In this document: piece by piece, positions 10,526 through 22,973 of the stretch
How the letters are laid out: every line of letters begins with the position of its first letter
Position numbering within the stretch: the stretch's first letter is position 1
Assembly: GCA_020740775.1 (NCBI GenBank)
Contig: JAHEWK010000002.1
Location: 1,178,001 to 1,242,000, forward strand
Direction: 5' to 3'
Length of the DNA: 64,000 nucleotides
Origin: Ilyonectria destructans
Taxonomy: Eukaryota > Ascomycota > Sordariomycetes > Hypocreales > Nectriaceae
The notes under the pieces: generated by a model
What the model saw: the letters and a program-made list of their open reading frames with translations, nothing else
What the model was told of the DNA's origin: nothing
The model's database searches: none
Made by a program: the position numbers and the translations under genes

Positions 10526-11599
10526 TTAAGCCGTATCCAAAACAATAACCTCGGCCTCGACCTCGCCGATGCTCTCCACGGAGAGCTTGTCTCCAGCGTT
10601 GACGCCCTCAATGAAGGCACCATCGCCCTCGGAAAGCTCAGCATCCTCCCGGCCGTCCAGGCGGATCTTGCTCTTTCCACCCTTGGTCATGGGCACATGC
10701 ACAAAGACCTTGCGCTTGGTCTCGGTGGTGGCCTCGCCGCCGATGGTCCACTCGAAAGTCTTGGTGGGGGCGATGATACCAGCGGCCATGACGAAGTCGG
10801 CGTGGATGGGAATGGTGTCGGGGATGACAGCCTCAGCGGCCTTCTCTTCCTCGGCGGTGGCGTCAACTCCTCCCTTGAGGGGGCTGAGGATCTTGACAAA
10901 GGCCTCGCGCTTAGACTCCTCGCTGAAGTGGCGGGTGTGGTACTTGGGGGGAAGACCGCGCTTCCACGGGACAGCCCAGATCTGGAGGAAGTGGACGGTG
11001 TCGGACTTGTGCTCGTTGAACTCTGAGTGGGCAATTCCGGTGCCGCCAGTGGTGAACTGGACATCGCCGCGGTGCATGCGGAAGAACTTGTCAGACTGGC
11101 CGCCCTCCTTGCCCTTGGCTAGCATAGAGTCTCGGTGGGTCAGCTCTCCGCCAAGGAGGTAGCTGAAGATCTCAAAGTCCCGGTGAGGGTGAGTAGGGAA
11201 GCCAGAGTTGGCCTTGACGCGGTCCTCATTGAGGACGCGAAGAGAGCCGAAGTTGTTGAAGCGAGGGTCGTACCAGTCGGCAAAGGAGAAGCTGTGGTAG
11301 GTGTTCAACCAGCCATGGTCAGAGTGGCCACGAGTGCTGGACTTGTGGGCGGTGATCTTGGCTTGGTGGAGTGACTTGGACATGTTCTTGGCGGCGTTCT
11401 TAGCAGTGTTGATCATTTGCTGGTTCTCTGAAGAGACTATTGTGTCGGTGTTGGGGGTGAGAGTAATGTTGTTGTTTGTAGTGAAGATGTTGCTGGCGAG
11501 TGTTTGAAGCTCTGAGAGGTAGTGGTTTGGAGAGTAGATGATGATGAGGATGGAAATTGTAGCAACGAAAATTGCACTGAGGGAAGTGAAGCGCGACAT
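10526..11599 (-). CDS. Pirin family bicupin with N-terminal membrane anchor
   Basis: Single exon, 357 aa, ATG at 11599. Residues ~9-23 are strongly hydrophobic and look like a signal anchor or uncleaved signal peptide. A linker of about 50 residues then leads to a typical pirin domain: the metal site is H137 and H139 in THPHRDFEIFSYLLGGELTHRD, then H191 and E193 in GTGIAHSEFN. A C-terminal cupin half follows. Known pirins are Fe-binding nuclear cofactors or quercetin 2,3-dioxygenases; which activity applies here cannot be told. The usual pirin is about 290 aa without a membrane segment, so the ~75-residue N-terminal addition is distinctive. Family assignment is secure; location is inferred. 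Confidence 0.92.
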   Translation of the reverse strand: MSRFTSLSAIFVATISILIIIYSPNHYLSELQTLASNIFTTNNNITLTPNTDTIVSSENQQMINTAKNAAKNMSKSLHQAKITAHKSSTRGHSDHGWLNTYHSFSFADWYDPRFNNFGSLRVLNEDRVKANSGFPTHPHRDFEIFSYLLGGELTHRDSMLAKGKEGGQSDKFFRMHRGDVQFTTGGTGIAHSEFNEHKSDTVHFLQIWAVPWKRGLPPKYHTRHFSEESKREAFVKILSPLKGGVDATAEEEKAAEAVIPDTIPIHADFVMAAGIIAPTKTFEWTIGGEATTETKRKVFVHVPMTKGGKSKIRLDGREDAELSEGDGAFIEGVNAGDKLSVESIGEVEAEVIVLDTA

Positions 11600-14073
11600 A
11601 TATACACAATGGAGCCGAAGCGAGGAAGCTCCGAGAAAGTGCCTACGTCAAGATGGGTGCATTTGATGATGGATTGGCAACGCTGACGAGATATGTATAC
11701 TACGTAGTAACTAGACTCAAGCTACCCACAGGCGTCCCCAAGCTCTTAATCATCCTTGGTCATCAGGGCGCGGATTGGTGGAGCGGGACGATGCGAAGGG
11801 TGTGGGGTCGGTCCGTCTCGCTTTCAGATCGATTACTCAGGCTGACTGACTCTGACATCACAGGCACGCCAGATCTGGCGTTCCTGGAGGTTTTGCTTCT
11901 AGTTCGTTTTGGGATCGAGTCACGTGATTTGACACAGATCAGAGTTCCGTCATTCCTGCGACTTCAACTCTGCGAGAGGGTGTGATGACGCGCTGGTGAT
12001 GCACAAATAACTCGTTACCAATTAATTACGAAGTACTCCGTACACCAGCGTCAATTCAAACCTGCGCCTGGGCTGAGGGCAGCTCATATTAATTCCCCCA
12101 ACGCGACAGACACGCGCGCAACCACTCAACGCGCCATGCTCCCCCAAGCCATGAGAGGTTGGTTCTTGAGTGGTGCTGTGGCCCAAGCCAACCCAGCACA
12201 CGTGAATTTGACCACCCTCTCCTGGCGTCCCGCCATCCAACCACCTCTTCTGAAACTTGGTCCCTGCATCTTGGGTCATTAATATCCGATCGTTTGCTAT
12301 AGTTCACCAATCGGCGCATGTCCGAAGCTGACGGCTCAATATCTTTATTTTTTCCCCTCGAAGAATAGATTTGACTATGTAGGGCTTGGCTCCCCTTGCT
12401 TCAGGTGTCCCGTCCCACCTTGTTCGGTGGTTGGCAATAGGCTCCGTGCGGGAGCTGACATCAGTAATTGCTGACGACGTTCGCATGGCTCTCCAAGTCA
12501 GTAACGGTCTGTCTCGAGGCCCAAGAGGAGTTTCCTTGGCGTTTGACGTTGGTTTGCCACCCATAAACCACTATTGAGTTCCACCTCATCACGAAATGAC
12601 TCCGTCATGACATTGGTTACAGTCTGAAGGGATTCTCACGAGTGTTACACGTGATTGCACATACCAATTACGACACACATTTGCTCGTTACCGAGATTCA
12701 ACTTCTGAATATTCCGGCATTCGTACGGTCTTGTATCACAGCTAGCTTTCGGGTTCTCGAAATCGGGCATTAGTTAACAACATGTGGTGATGTCGGGTGT
12801 GGTGGAAGATGTCTTTCACATCCATCAACTGTACGAAACCACGCCCACAGGAAGCATCCTCAACGACGAAACCAGTCAATTGGCAATTAATCTCGATATG
12901 ACTTCCCTCGTAAAATTATGGGGAAATCACAAAAGAATCAGATGCCAAGTTTACAAGGATGTGGAGAGATTCCATGATGCTTCGATGCGATGGGTCCCAA
13001 AGGCATGTCCCCCGTAGTGTCAGCGATGCATGGGCTCAGGCAGCTCGCGTGGAATCGTACATCTCGAAACAAGGACCAGTACCGTAGGCGAAACCTGGAC
13101 CCCAGTGTTAATCATCATGGATGTCGCGGCGCTGAAGCTATCGTGTGCGCGGAACACGAACCCGCCGACCCAGCTCTGGTTCGAGGAGGTTGGCGCGCCC
13201 TGGCTCGCCGTCGTCTCAGGCCCCTGTCGCGCGAGCTGGGTGCGACGGGACAAGCTTCGGGCATGCACGATGGCGATCATGGTGCAACCCGGTGACACTG
13301 CAGTGACGAGGTCCCCAAGGGAGGATGAGTCGTTGGGACGGTTCATGCCATTTCAACCTCGCACTCCGTCCCCGTCAACCTGCCATTTTGGCGTCCAGTG
13401 TCCAGTCGTGCGGGAGGCCGGCCGATTGCTGATGGGGCCGGCTGGCACAATGTTTCCCGGAGGGCCGGTAGGCGTGGCCTGATGAGGGCTAGCGCCGCCT
13501 CGCTTTGCCTGTCCAACGAAAGCTGTTGGAACAACGCATCAACCCACTCAGGTTGGCTTCACCCATTTCGCTGAGTTGTACAGTTGGGGTGACTTTTTTC
13601 CCTCTTCTTCACCGTCTTCAGAGAAAACCTCGAGGAGTCAATCGAGTTTTCCTGCCTTTTCCCAGCGCCCAAGCCGTGACGATTTCCAACCGAGGGCACT
13701 CCGTAAGTGAAACACAGCCCGTCCTTGCTTTTTTTGTCTGCCCTGCCTGCGCCAGACCGGGATCCCCCCGCCCTAGCTCCGGCGCGCGCCCCCCCACTCA
13801 TCCTGGACGGGCCGCCCGCGATGGCGTCGGGTGGTGGCTGGGAAATTCGGCCTCCCAACCTTCTGCCTTCTGCCTTCTGCTACCCAACCTCCCGCGCGAG
13901 AAGCTTCATAGTCCAACCATATCTCAATTCCTCTAGTCGCGCATCATGCAGTCTCTTCTTGCATTTCATCTTGCGCAATTAATTGGCCCACCGTTTTTTT
14001 GTCTTCCTCTTCCCGTTCGTGTCTGAGTGGAGTGGGTGTTGTCGTTGGGCTGCCGCAGTCCTGCTTTTTCAGA
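11600..14073. other. Intergenic region between pirin and DUF3433 gene
   Basis: About 2.5 kb with no recognised gene. It separates two divergent genes. A perfect TACTACGTAGTA palindrome lies near 11698, and TACTCCGTA, the reverse complement of a recurring nonamer, lies at 12034-12042. The last ~150 bp before 14074 are pyrimidine-rich and likely the leader of the downstream gene. The open frames near 12784, 13030 and 13505 show no family features. Confidence 0.6.
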
Positions 14074-16815
14074 ATGAACTTCCAAAACCTCAACTTCGAC
14101 CATGTGGAGGCTCCTCGTATGTGACGCTAGCTGCGCTGTCTTATTTCCTTTCGAGTTTCTTGTTTTCTCTTCCTTTCCTTCATCCTCCATCGTCACCACT
14201 CTCGCTGTGTTTTTTTCTCTCTTGTTTTTGTTCTTCTTTCGTCTGTCGGCCTCAACTAATATTTGCCTCTCTTAGGTCGAGGGCCTCCAACTCTGTCTAC
14301 TGACCCTTCTCACCACGACGACGACCAATCTTCTCTCCCAACTCTCCGCCCCTACCATGATCTCAGACAGCGCCTAGATCCCTCACTTTCACCTCAGCCC
14401 ACAGCCCTTCTCCACGCCCCGTCACCACCTTCGTTATCAGCATCCACAGCCGAGATCTACGGCCCTGATCGGCACTTTGCTCCCCCACTGCCTGCAGCAT
14501 TCGCCCCTCCCCCCACCTCCCGGCACCACCACAACGACAACACCGTCCGTTTCGACGAGGCGCAAATAGCCATGATTGCCGCTGAAAACGCAGCTCGCAT
14601 GGCCAGCATCAAGGACGAGCTGGCCATCGCCGCCGGCAAAGTCACGCCGGGCGTCGATGACACGCCATACATCCAGTACGCAATTGAGGCCTTGACCCGG
14701 GACCGCGGAGGCCCGGCGCCGGTCCACTTCCCCTCCAGCTCCGAAGACTACGACTCGGATGATGAGTACACCCACGAGGCCTACACCCAGCCGCGGAGGC
14801 TCCCCGATGCCGATTCGCCATTCCCGGCTCTTTCACCCCCCGAGCCCGCTTACGTCGAGGATCGTCTGCCCGTTGAGCAGGTTGAGCGCGCTGAGAGATA
14901 TGAGAGAGACGAGCCAGCCCGTCGAATTGTGAGCGCCGAGAGGCAGATTGATCCCGACTCCAGCCACGAGACAGTGGTGCATCATCAACTCCCGGCCCAC
15001 CTTGAGGAGTCTCCCTACGCCCCCTCCGACCCAGTTCGCGATGAGGCCGCTCCGGCCCGCAAGCAAACGAGACCCAAGTCTCTCCCCATTGACCGAGCGC
15101 ACCCGCCTCTCGACTACAAGCCGCCCGTGTTGCGGCCCTTTTCCATGCTGATCTTCATGACGCTGTGCGCTCTCATGATCGCCGCCCTCATCTTCTCCGG
15201 CATCTACTCCGACTCCGACGCCGGGTTGACCCCCTACCCAGGAAGCATCTACAGCGGCCAATACTTCCTGTTCCGCATCCTCCCCCAAATCCTCTCCGCT
15301 CTCATCCTCCTCTACGCCCAGAGCATCGTCGCCGCGTCTCTTCGGATCCTCCCCTTTACCTCGATGGCTGATTCCGAACCCAGCGTGCGTTATCTCGCAT
15401 TGTTCCGAAGTCTCTACCCAAAGACGTTCCTGCTGCCCGCGTTGAACGGGCCCTGGCAGTTTCAGTTGTTCAGCGTCGCCACCTGGCTAGCCAACTTTAC
15501 CATTCCCCTCCAGAGCACTACTTTCACTTGCGTCTTCGAGGAGAGCAAGTGGATCTGGGCGGCCGTCCAGGGCGTCGTCTGGACCCTTGTGGCCATCTAC
15601 ATCGTGTTGCTGGTAGCAACTGTCATCTTGATGGTGTTTTGGTTCAGACGGTGGACCGGGTTGTTGTGGGACGTCCGTTCCATCGGCCATCTCGTGCCCC
15701 TCTTGAACCAAAGCAACACCACCAAGAGCTACGAGAACGTGGATGTCGTCCAGCGGGGCACCCTCTTCAAGGCCCAGCTCAGAGACCGCCACCTCGACAG
15801 ACTCGGCTACTGGCAGACGGAGGGCCAGCGGGTCGGAGGCATGTGGTATGGCATCGGATCCGCCACAGACGAGGGCCGGCAGGCTTCGTATAGCGTCGTC
15901 GCCAAGAAGGCCAGCTACAACATCTCCCCAGCCTCTTCCCGCGATGATCTAGAGGCCGAGGCCCAGTATGTTCGCCACCGCTATCTGCCCTTTGCGCTAC
16001 GCGACCTCACCATCATTGGGTCCCTCGTCTTCATGTTCCTCTTCGTCGTGGCCATCCTGGTCGTCTCCTTCTTGCCCCAGACCAGACTAGACCACGGCTA
16101 CCTTCCGCTGCTCACGGCACGACCCGCCAAGGGCGCCTTTTCAGCTGCCAACTTCCTTTACGGCTTTCTCCCGTCCTTTCTGGGCATGGTCATGTTCCTG
16201 CTCTTCCAGAGCCTGGACCAGTCGCTCCGCATGCTCCAGCCGTGGGCGGAGCTCTCAAAGCCCTCCGGCGCCATCGCCCAGAAGTCGCTCCTCGCCGACT
16301 ACGCCGCGTGCCTCCCCCTCCAAGCCACCTGGAAGGCACTTAGGAACGGCCACTGGCGGGTCGCCATCATTTCTCTGATGGCGGTGCTCTTTGTCTTCAT
16401 CCCCGTGCTAGCGGGCGGGCTATTCATGGCCCTGACCAACGTCCGCGGCCAGGTCAAGATGTTCCCCAACATGCCAGTGTTCGGCGTCCTGCTGGCATTC
16501 CTGTTCCTCTTCCTCGGCTGCCTCTCCCTCATGCTGCCCGGCCGGCGCTCCCTCCGTCTGCCCCATCCCGTCACCTGCCTTGCCGGGCTCATCAGCCTCT
16601 GCGCTGCCGATGACACCACCCAGGACGCCGCCTTCCGGGGCATCGCCTCCCCCCAAGACCTCGAGACTCGCCTAGGCCTAGACCGAGCCGACTCTCGCGA
16701 GCAGTCCATGTGGTTCTTTGGCGTCTCGGCCGGCAGGGACGAGCGCCGCCTCAGCGTGCGCCCCCTCCAAAGATTTACTGAGAAGAGAACGAGATCGACG
16801 CGATCTATGATATGA
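14074..16815 (+). CDS. DUF3433 multi-pass membrane protein
   Basis: Predicted 860 aa from exons 14074-14116 and 14276-16815. The 159-bp intron has GTATGT and TTAG borders and a CTAAT branch point; the first exon encodes only MNFQNLNFDHVEAP plus one base. Residues 1-300 are disordered, rich in Pro, Asp and charged residues. TM segment 1 is at ~305-324 (MLIFMTLCALMIAALIFSG). The conserved DUF3433 block follows: a proline-containing LPQ helix at ~350, R.LPF.SMA, a cytoplasmic loop with GYWQTEGQRVGGMWYG, and about five further hydrophobic segments up to the MLPGRRSLRLP turn. The family is fungal and of unknown function, probably in the cell-surface membrane. The 5' splice model is chosen because it gives an ATG and a perfect phase match. 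Confidence 0.9.
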
Positions 16816-17849
16816 GGAGATGTTAATGTTTAGAATTGTCTCTCATGAGAATGAGCGATATTTGCGGTTTGTTTTTATTGTTTTTGTTGCGCCGCCCAAC
16901 ACTGGGACAGAACGCGCTTGATTGCATTGTTACGGCGTTTGGTAAAGGGACTCGGGTATAATATTTAGCGTCAACGATAATGGTCACGATGGTGGGTGGT
17001 AATTACGAAAGGGATGTAACGTTTGGAATGCGCATTGTTGCCTGAGGCTGGGTTGACTCAGGATGGAAAAGTCTGTGCAAGCAATGTCTGTATGTGTATA
17101 GCTATGAATCAACAAAGGGAGAGATGATATCTCATATGAACACACATGAACACTTCTCCACGCGGCAAAGGGACTCATCGCCACGCCATCTTCGGTGCAC
17201 CTCGGCATTCATCGGGCCGTTACGAGATGATAGACAGTTCAGTCAGAAACAAAGTGAATTTGTAAGACATTGTAGAGTAACTACTGTAACTAACGATCCA
17301 AGCTCGCAAAAGCTGTGCTCACCATGTTTCGGCTATACTCTTCACCATTTTTGGTATCTTCCGAAACCCCCACTACTGCTTTATGTGCAGCAAGTATTTC
17401 TCAACAGTTACCTGCTTACGCGACTCGGCGCGAGCTGAGGAATGGACCTCGCGGTCCCATCCTCTTCTTTCTTTCCAGATCCGCATTTTCCAGATCTTCC
17501 TCCACCGGGCCAATCGGCTGTTGGCCGCTTCTCTCATTCTTGTGTCTTCGGATCGTTGTTCTTCATCTCGTGGCATGTGATGTGAGTGCGTCGTTCGCTC
17601 GGCCAAATAAGATAAACAAACCAGCGGCCTAACAGCCGCAAGAACAACTCCCCGGATCCGAAACTCCATGCTGTGTGCTGGTGTTGATTTCGGTACTTGT
17701 ACAGTTGTAGTAGTTGTAGGTGTAATGGTTGGGGTCGTGGTGAATTACATAATGGATCAAACAAGCCCAAGGCCGATAAAAGAAATCATGAAATGTCGCT
17801 AGTCGTCGAGACAAAGTAGTTGGATGTGTTAACGTAAAATGCAAAGCAC
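16816..17849. other. Intergenic region between convergent genes
   Basis: About 1 kb between the ends of the DUF3433 gene (plus) and the next gene (minus). It should contain both 3' UTRs. I see no gene in it. Confidence 0.6.
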
Positions 17850-19127
17850 TCATCTGCTGCGGCGCCCGAGCATGCGCCCAAGAACGTCGCCGCCTTGTCG
17901 CTTCCGCCCTACTATCGAGTCTTTAGATAGACGATCCGGGCGGTCTTGAGTAGGCGACGAGGGGACTGTGCCGGCGTTGGTACGCCGTCGCCAATGGCCC
18001 GACTCGGTGCTCTTGGTTGCCCGGCGGCTGTCGCTACTCCCGCGCTTATGGAAGCGGAAGAAGGACAGGGCACGGGAATCCTCTGATTCTGATTCCGAGT
18101 CCGAGTCGTCATACTCAAAGACAGAGAGCAGTTGAGGCTCCGGATCAGACCCCCGTGGAATTGATTGAAGAGAGGGGGCTGACTTCTTCGAAGCCATGGC
18201 GTGAGTAATGGGCTGAGAGTCAAGTAGGGAAAGGTTTGTAGCGGATTGGCTGGTTGTCAAATAGATGGAGAGATGCCTTTCCAGAGATGAAGTAGAGCGA
18301 ATGTCCAGTGATGTTTTTGGGTGGTGGTCCCCTGGCGTGACTGGCCGGGAGAAGTTTGTCTTGTATGCTTCTGGTGAGGTGGCGAAATGACCCAAGACCG
18401 GGGAGCTTAGTTGTGATGAAGGCGTGACAATCTCAACCTCGGTGCACTTGATGACATCCTCATGAGGTTGCTCAACAACCTCCTCTTGAGGCTGCTCAAC
18501 AACCTCAACACGAGGCGGTTCAATAATTTCGATTTGGGTTGGCCGAACAAACTCGACCTGAGGCTTCTCGGCCAACTTCTCATCCGGGCGAGGTGGTCGC
18601 TGCGGCGTTTGTTTCGATCGGGAGCATTGCCATGACGGAACTAGCGATGAAGTCCGAGGAGGCAAGGGGATCAGCCTTGGGAAGGGCGAGTATGTGGCTG
18701 CAGCCTTGCGGGACCGAGGCCGAGGGCCTTCGGGTAGTGGCCATGCTGGGATCCGACGCTCCTCTAGTCCCAGCCTTTTCCGTTGTTGAGGGGAGGGGAT
18801 CAAGGCCGGATATTGCTTTCGGGGTTGGAGCTCCAGTTCAGGGCTCTTTGCCTCTGCACCAGGCTTCCAAAAGCTATCCCATAGCTCAGTGGCGTGAGTA
18901 TGGTACTGGTAGTCGTCATCCAAGGACACCTCTGAGTCCGTCCGGTCGTCAATCAGGCCCGGGACAGATCCATCAGATCCCAGTGACGCCCTGCTGCTAG
19001 CGTTGGAGCCTCGACTCTGGCTGTGCCCATTGTGTGAACGCCTGTCAGGCTGTGGGTACGAATAGTTTGCGACGGGGTAATATTTCGAAACGAGCTTAAG
19101 GTCGGCCAGCTTGCTGGTGCGCTCCAT
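17850..19127 (-). CDS. Hypothetical low-complexity Pro/Ser/Arg-rich protein
   Basis: Single open frame of 425 aa starting at ATG 19127 (MERTSKLADLKLV). It is mostly predicted disorder: Ser/Arg-rich at the N-terminus, Pro-rich with several Arg-Pro clusters at ~100-190, and a Glu/Val-rich degenerate repeat at ~195-235 built on units like VEVVEQP and EEVVEQP. An acidic DDSDSESESEDS tract precedes a basic, Ser-rich C-terminus ending in LGRMLGRRSR. No catalytic motif or membrane segment is visible. The codon-scale repeat and long open frame support it as a gene, but I do not recognise a family. A scaffold or nuclear role would be a guess. Confidence 0.7.
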   Translation of the reverse strand: MERTSKLADLKLVSKYYPVANYSYPQPDRRSHNGHSQSRGSNASSRASLGSDGSVPGLIDDRTDSEVSLDDDYQYHTHATELWDSFWKPGAEAKSPELELQPRKQYPALIPSPQQRKRLGLEERRIPAWPLPEGPRPRSRKAAATYSPFPRLIPLPPRTSSLVPSWQCSRSKQTPQRPPRPDEKLAEKPQVEFVRPTQIEIIEPPRVEVVEQPQEEVVEQPHEDVIKCTEVEIVTPSSQLSSPVLGHFATSPEAYKTNFSRPVTPGDHHPKTSLDIRSTSSLERHLSIYLTTSQSATNLSLLDSQPITHAMASKKSAPSLQSIPRGSDPEPQLLSVFEYDDSDSESESEDSRALSFFRFHKRGSSDSRRATKSTESGHWRRRTNAGTVPSSPTQDRPDRLSKDSIVGRKRQGGDVLGRMLGRRSR

Positions 19128-20770
19128 GGTGGGCCGTCAGTTGTTCAGCATGAGATTAACTTGCAACAGAAATCTGATGTTGAAGGGATCGATTCAGGGA
19201 TACGACGGTATGATATAAAAAATATTGAGTAGAGAGAGCTGTCAACTTTCTTGTGAGACAACGCCGTGGGGCTCCACGCCACGGAAGCGTTGGATCTGTC
19301 CGAGAATATCATGGACCCCCCCTTGGGCTGGAGGGGCATTCCTGCATGGAGGGTCCACTGGCCCCATCCATCCCTCCAGATAGTCCTGCAGGTATGTTGC
19401 GTATTCGTCCAAGAGCTCTCACCTGGGAGTCTGGTATGCAGACGCGATCTGGCCCTGACATGACCCTTGCATCATGCTGTTGGGCTGCTCCACGACTTGT
19501 GCATAACGCAGGTGTACGTCCGAGCACTGCACTTGCTTAGACCCTTACTTGCTTCTCTGAGTTGTTTGAGATGTTGTGCCAAGTCCCTTAGACATACAGC
19601 CAGTGGCCGAGAGGGGGAGAATAAGAAAAGAGAGAGGGGTTCGGATAGAGCACTGGTGCGTAGGGACCGCAGCAAAGGGACTCTCCAGGACGAGAGGGAA
19701 GAGACAAGGCGCGGCTCAGCGGAGACACTGAGAGACAATGAAGGAAAAAAAGTGAGATATGATAGTCGACTTGACTCGCAGCAGTAAACATTTCACTTCC
19801 AAGAAATATTGGCATGGTCTGCTTGCTTCGAAACGGGTCCAGCGAGACTTTCTCCATACACATAACCTGTAACTCTGTTGGCCAGACTCGTTAGCGTGCT
19901 CGCGATCGCTTGTTGGCTTGCTGGCCTAGCAGCAAGCGACCTCTCTTCGGGTCTTATCCACACGCCCCATACGATAGGGTCCATAGCTCCAGGCCGAGAG
20001 ACACAGGACGGATGAGGCACATTCATCTGGGGAATGACGCCAAGGCAGGCAGTGATCAGCGAGAGGCTGGGCACAGAACCCGATGATTGACAGATTGATC
20101 CATGACTCGATAGTTAGGGTCCGTGGTGTCCCCGAGACCGTTTCCTCGGGAGGGGTTGGTGTTCCTCGGTATCAGGTGATAACGATGCTGCGTTATGACT
20201 ATGGCAGTCCTGCTTGTGATCTGGTCAGGTGGACGCTGCTCATGATGCTGTTGTCACCACGTCTTCAGCTGGGAGATAACCAGTTGTCTAGACCCTGGGT
20301 CAAGGCGCTCGCCGGAGTCCAGAACGGTTCGTTGGATCCGCACGCTTTGCCGCGGAGAATCCGACGCTTTCCCTCCTTGCCTCATGCATCAGGAGCAGGA
20401 GAGACCTGCGTGGCTTTTGGGCGGAGGCGTGAGACAGTGTCTTCGGTGGCCGAGGATAACAGTTGCTACGGGTGAGAACCACCGAATAAACAAGCTGTGC
20501 TGTCCCTGGCAACGGCTCCTAAGAATGATCGGATATGCTGTGTCATCGAGGGGGCGACTACGCTTGGATTCCAGGCGCGACTGATCAACGGATTGCATTG
20601 TGGAAGAAGAACAGTCGAGGCATTGGTCGAAGCATGACGATGGAAGCGAATCTAACCAAGAGCGTTAGTGTGTGAGAGGGCTGAGTACAGCTGAGCTGTT
20701 TGCTTACCTCACCCGGTGGACTCCATGGCTCCTGTCAGAAAACAGACCGTGCGGATACTGACAATTGACA

Positions 20771-20864
20771 GCTTCAGCGGGCTCCAGCGGGCTCCAGTTG
20801 GGCTCCAGTGGAGTGGGCTCCAGTGGGCTCCAGTAGACTTCAGTGGGCTCCAGTGGGTGCCAGT
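20771..20864. repeat. 10-bp minisatellite (GTGGGCTCCA)n
   Basis: About nine imperfect copies of GTGGGCTCCA, including variants GCGGGCTCCA and GTAGACTTCA, with one 5-bp insertion. Intergenic. Confidence 0.9.
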
Positions 20865-22916
20865 CCGCGTTCCGTGAACTATTGGAGGAGCAAGTGGACG
20901 CTCATTCCCATTAGCTCATGCGCCATCTGGCTCCCTGCATCCAACATCCGACAGACATGTTACTTATCATTTTCTAAAAATCCCTCCAACCATCCAGCTT
21001 CCTCTCGAGCTCTTCGGCTCTGTCTCTCCCTCTATCTCTAGAGCCTTCCCTACCTGTACCTCTCTCTATGCATGTCTCTTTCCCCACAGACTGCATTGCT
21101 GTAACACGAGAAAAGGGAGCTGCCGCGCGCGCGTGTCTGCGAAGTGAGTCCTCGGCAGGGCGGCACGCGTCCCTCCCTGCTTCTATACGCAGTCCCAGCC
21201 AGCCCCAGAGCTATGGCACCGGGACGTCGATCGCAGTTCTTTGCTAGATAGCTTCTACCGTGATTTGCGCTGCATGTCTCGTCGATGGTGCCTGAGTGTC
21301 CAGGGGAGGCTTGAGACCTACGAAGCGCGATGTTCGGAGGCTTTGTGGGCATGTTTTCCAACCTCATCAGTGATAGCATGTGCTCAGACTCCAGAACACA
21401 CGTAAGAGGCTATGCGGGCAGTTCTCTGACGCGCACTTTGACGAGATGGCGTTATAACTGGGAGCTCGTGTTGTGTCGTGTGCTGCAAGATGGCCAGAAG
21501 GAAGCAACGGCTTGAAATCGATCGACACTTTAGTCCCCTACCGAGGTACGCAAACCTACGTATTCTGTAACCCGTAGAATGATCATGATCGATTCCCATT
21601 GGACCATTTTCTAGAAGGAAAGCAACGTGTGCTGAACTCGGGGTTTTAAGAGGATGGACTAATCGAGACAGGACTAGGTCGAGCTGCCAGGTCAGAGCCG
21701 ATGGAGCGGATGGTGCAAGCTCTACGTACTTCTGTTATTTAGCATCGGCCATTCTCTGCTCCCCTCGCGAGACCTATGTAAGGAGTTGGAGCTATCCGGT
21801 CGACCCATCCCTGAACTTGAGAGGGCCACAATGAACTGCTCTTGCTACTGCAGCCATCAGCCTCTACCCGAACCCAAACGTCTCGGATATGGGAACGCTA
21901 GGAGAGGCACAATGTCACTCTAGGGTAGAATGTAAGACCAGCAGATGGACGCTTTGACTAGGGGTCGAGAGAACCATGATCGTCTGCGACAGTTGCCCAG
22001 GTCGCACGTGGTTCAGTAAGGAGAGCCTGCCCGTGAGCTGAACAAACACCTCGAACTTGTCGGCGTACCCTACACTAACTTACAATACAGAACCCGCGAA
22101 TTGGGTATCCGAAAGATGAGCATTATTTCCAACAACATGATTCGACACTTGGAGAGTTTGCCAAAGAAAAGTCTATATAGAGAGACAAGTTGTTTAGGGT
22201 TCACCCATGGCAAAGAGTACCACAGCCACACTTGTGAGTTACAGTTATTAAATAATGACTTATCATTCACTCGGGTTGTATTAGGTTCATGCCCGTATCA
22301 GGAGAACACAAGACAAACACCATCGCCAAGACTCTCGCGCAGTGCACTTCTCGCCAGCCAGCCACCTAGAGGTGTCGGATAGAGGATAATCCCTACCGAT
22401 CGATTGCAGATTGGGTTGTCGATCTTGACGCATGTCTAGCATCGACGTCACGACCCTGCATGGACTTGCATTCATAGGCGCGACGATTTGTTTTCCCGCG
22501 TCTTGTAGTTCCTATTCACGCGCATGATGCGGGTGTGTTCCGAGGCGAAGAATGCTACGCTCCGGGTCGTCGACAATGCTCGGTCTTCGCCGACATGACC
22601 TCCAGGATTTCACCAGCATCGGGCCTCGCCCCGGTGTTCGTGGAATTCGCAATTTGGAAGACAGGCAAGCCCAGCAGGCTTTGGATGAAGTCAACCAAGT
22701 GGTGCTGGGACGGCGAACTCGCCACTTCGAGAGCCGAGTGCATGGGCAGGGAAGAAGAACAGGACCAGACCTTGGTAACTTGACAGGCGGCAATCCTTGG
22801 CCAGCTCGGGCGTTCGCCTCAGACGATCTCACGCGTTATGCGAGATAGACGCGGGGCGACTACTAGGGCATGTCCGGGTTGGAGACCGGGGCCATTGACA
22901 TCTGGAAGTCGTCCAA

Positions 22917-22973
22917 GGGGGGCAAACCCCCAAAAAGAGGATTAAGAGACATGGGGATTCGAACATCGAATCC
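22917..22973. other. Two adjacent short stem-forming sequences
   Basis: GGGGG-GCAAA-CCCCC lies at 22917-22931, and the 7-bp inverted repeat GGATTCG-AACAT-CGAATCC lies at 22955-22973. The second resembles a tRNA T-arm on the minus strand, but no acceptor or D arm is found nearby. A GGT/GAT-rich triplet tract follows. The role is unknown. Confidence 0.4.

Noticed and set aside
13030..13482. 150-codon frame, with neighbours at 12784 and 13505
   Set aside because: Overlapping frames on both strands, none with family features.
18880..18915. tRNA-like A-box (TAGCTCAGTGGCG)
   Set aside because: Lies inside a long protein frame; no B-box or acceptor stem at the right distance.
22512..22848. Overlapping frames on both strands, about 80-106 codons
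   Set aside because: No recognisable motif, no clear start or splice signals, and equal openness on both strands.
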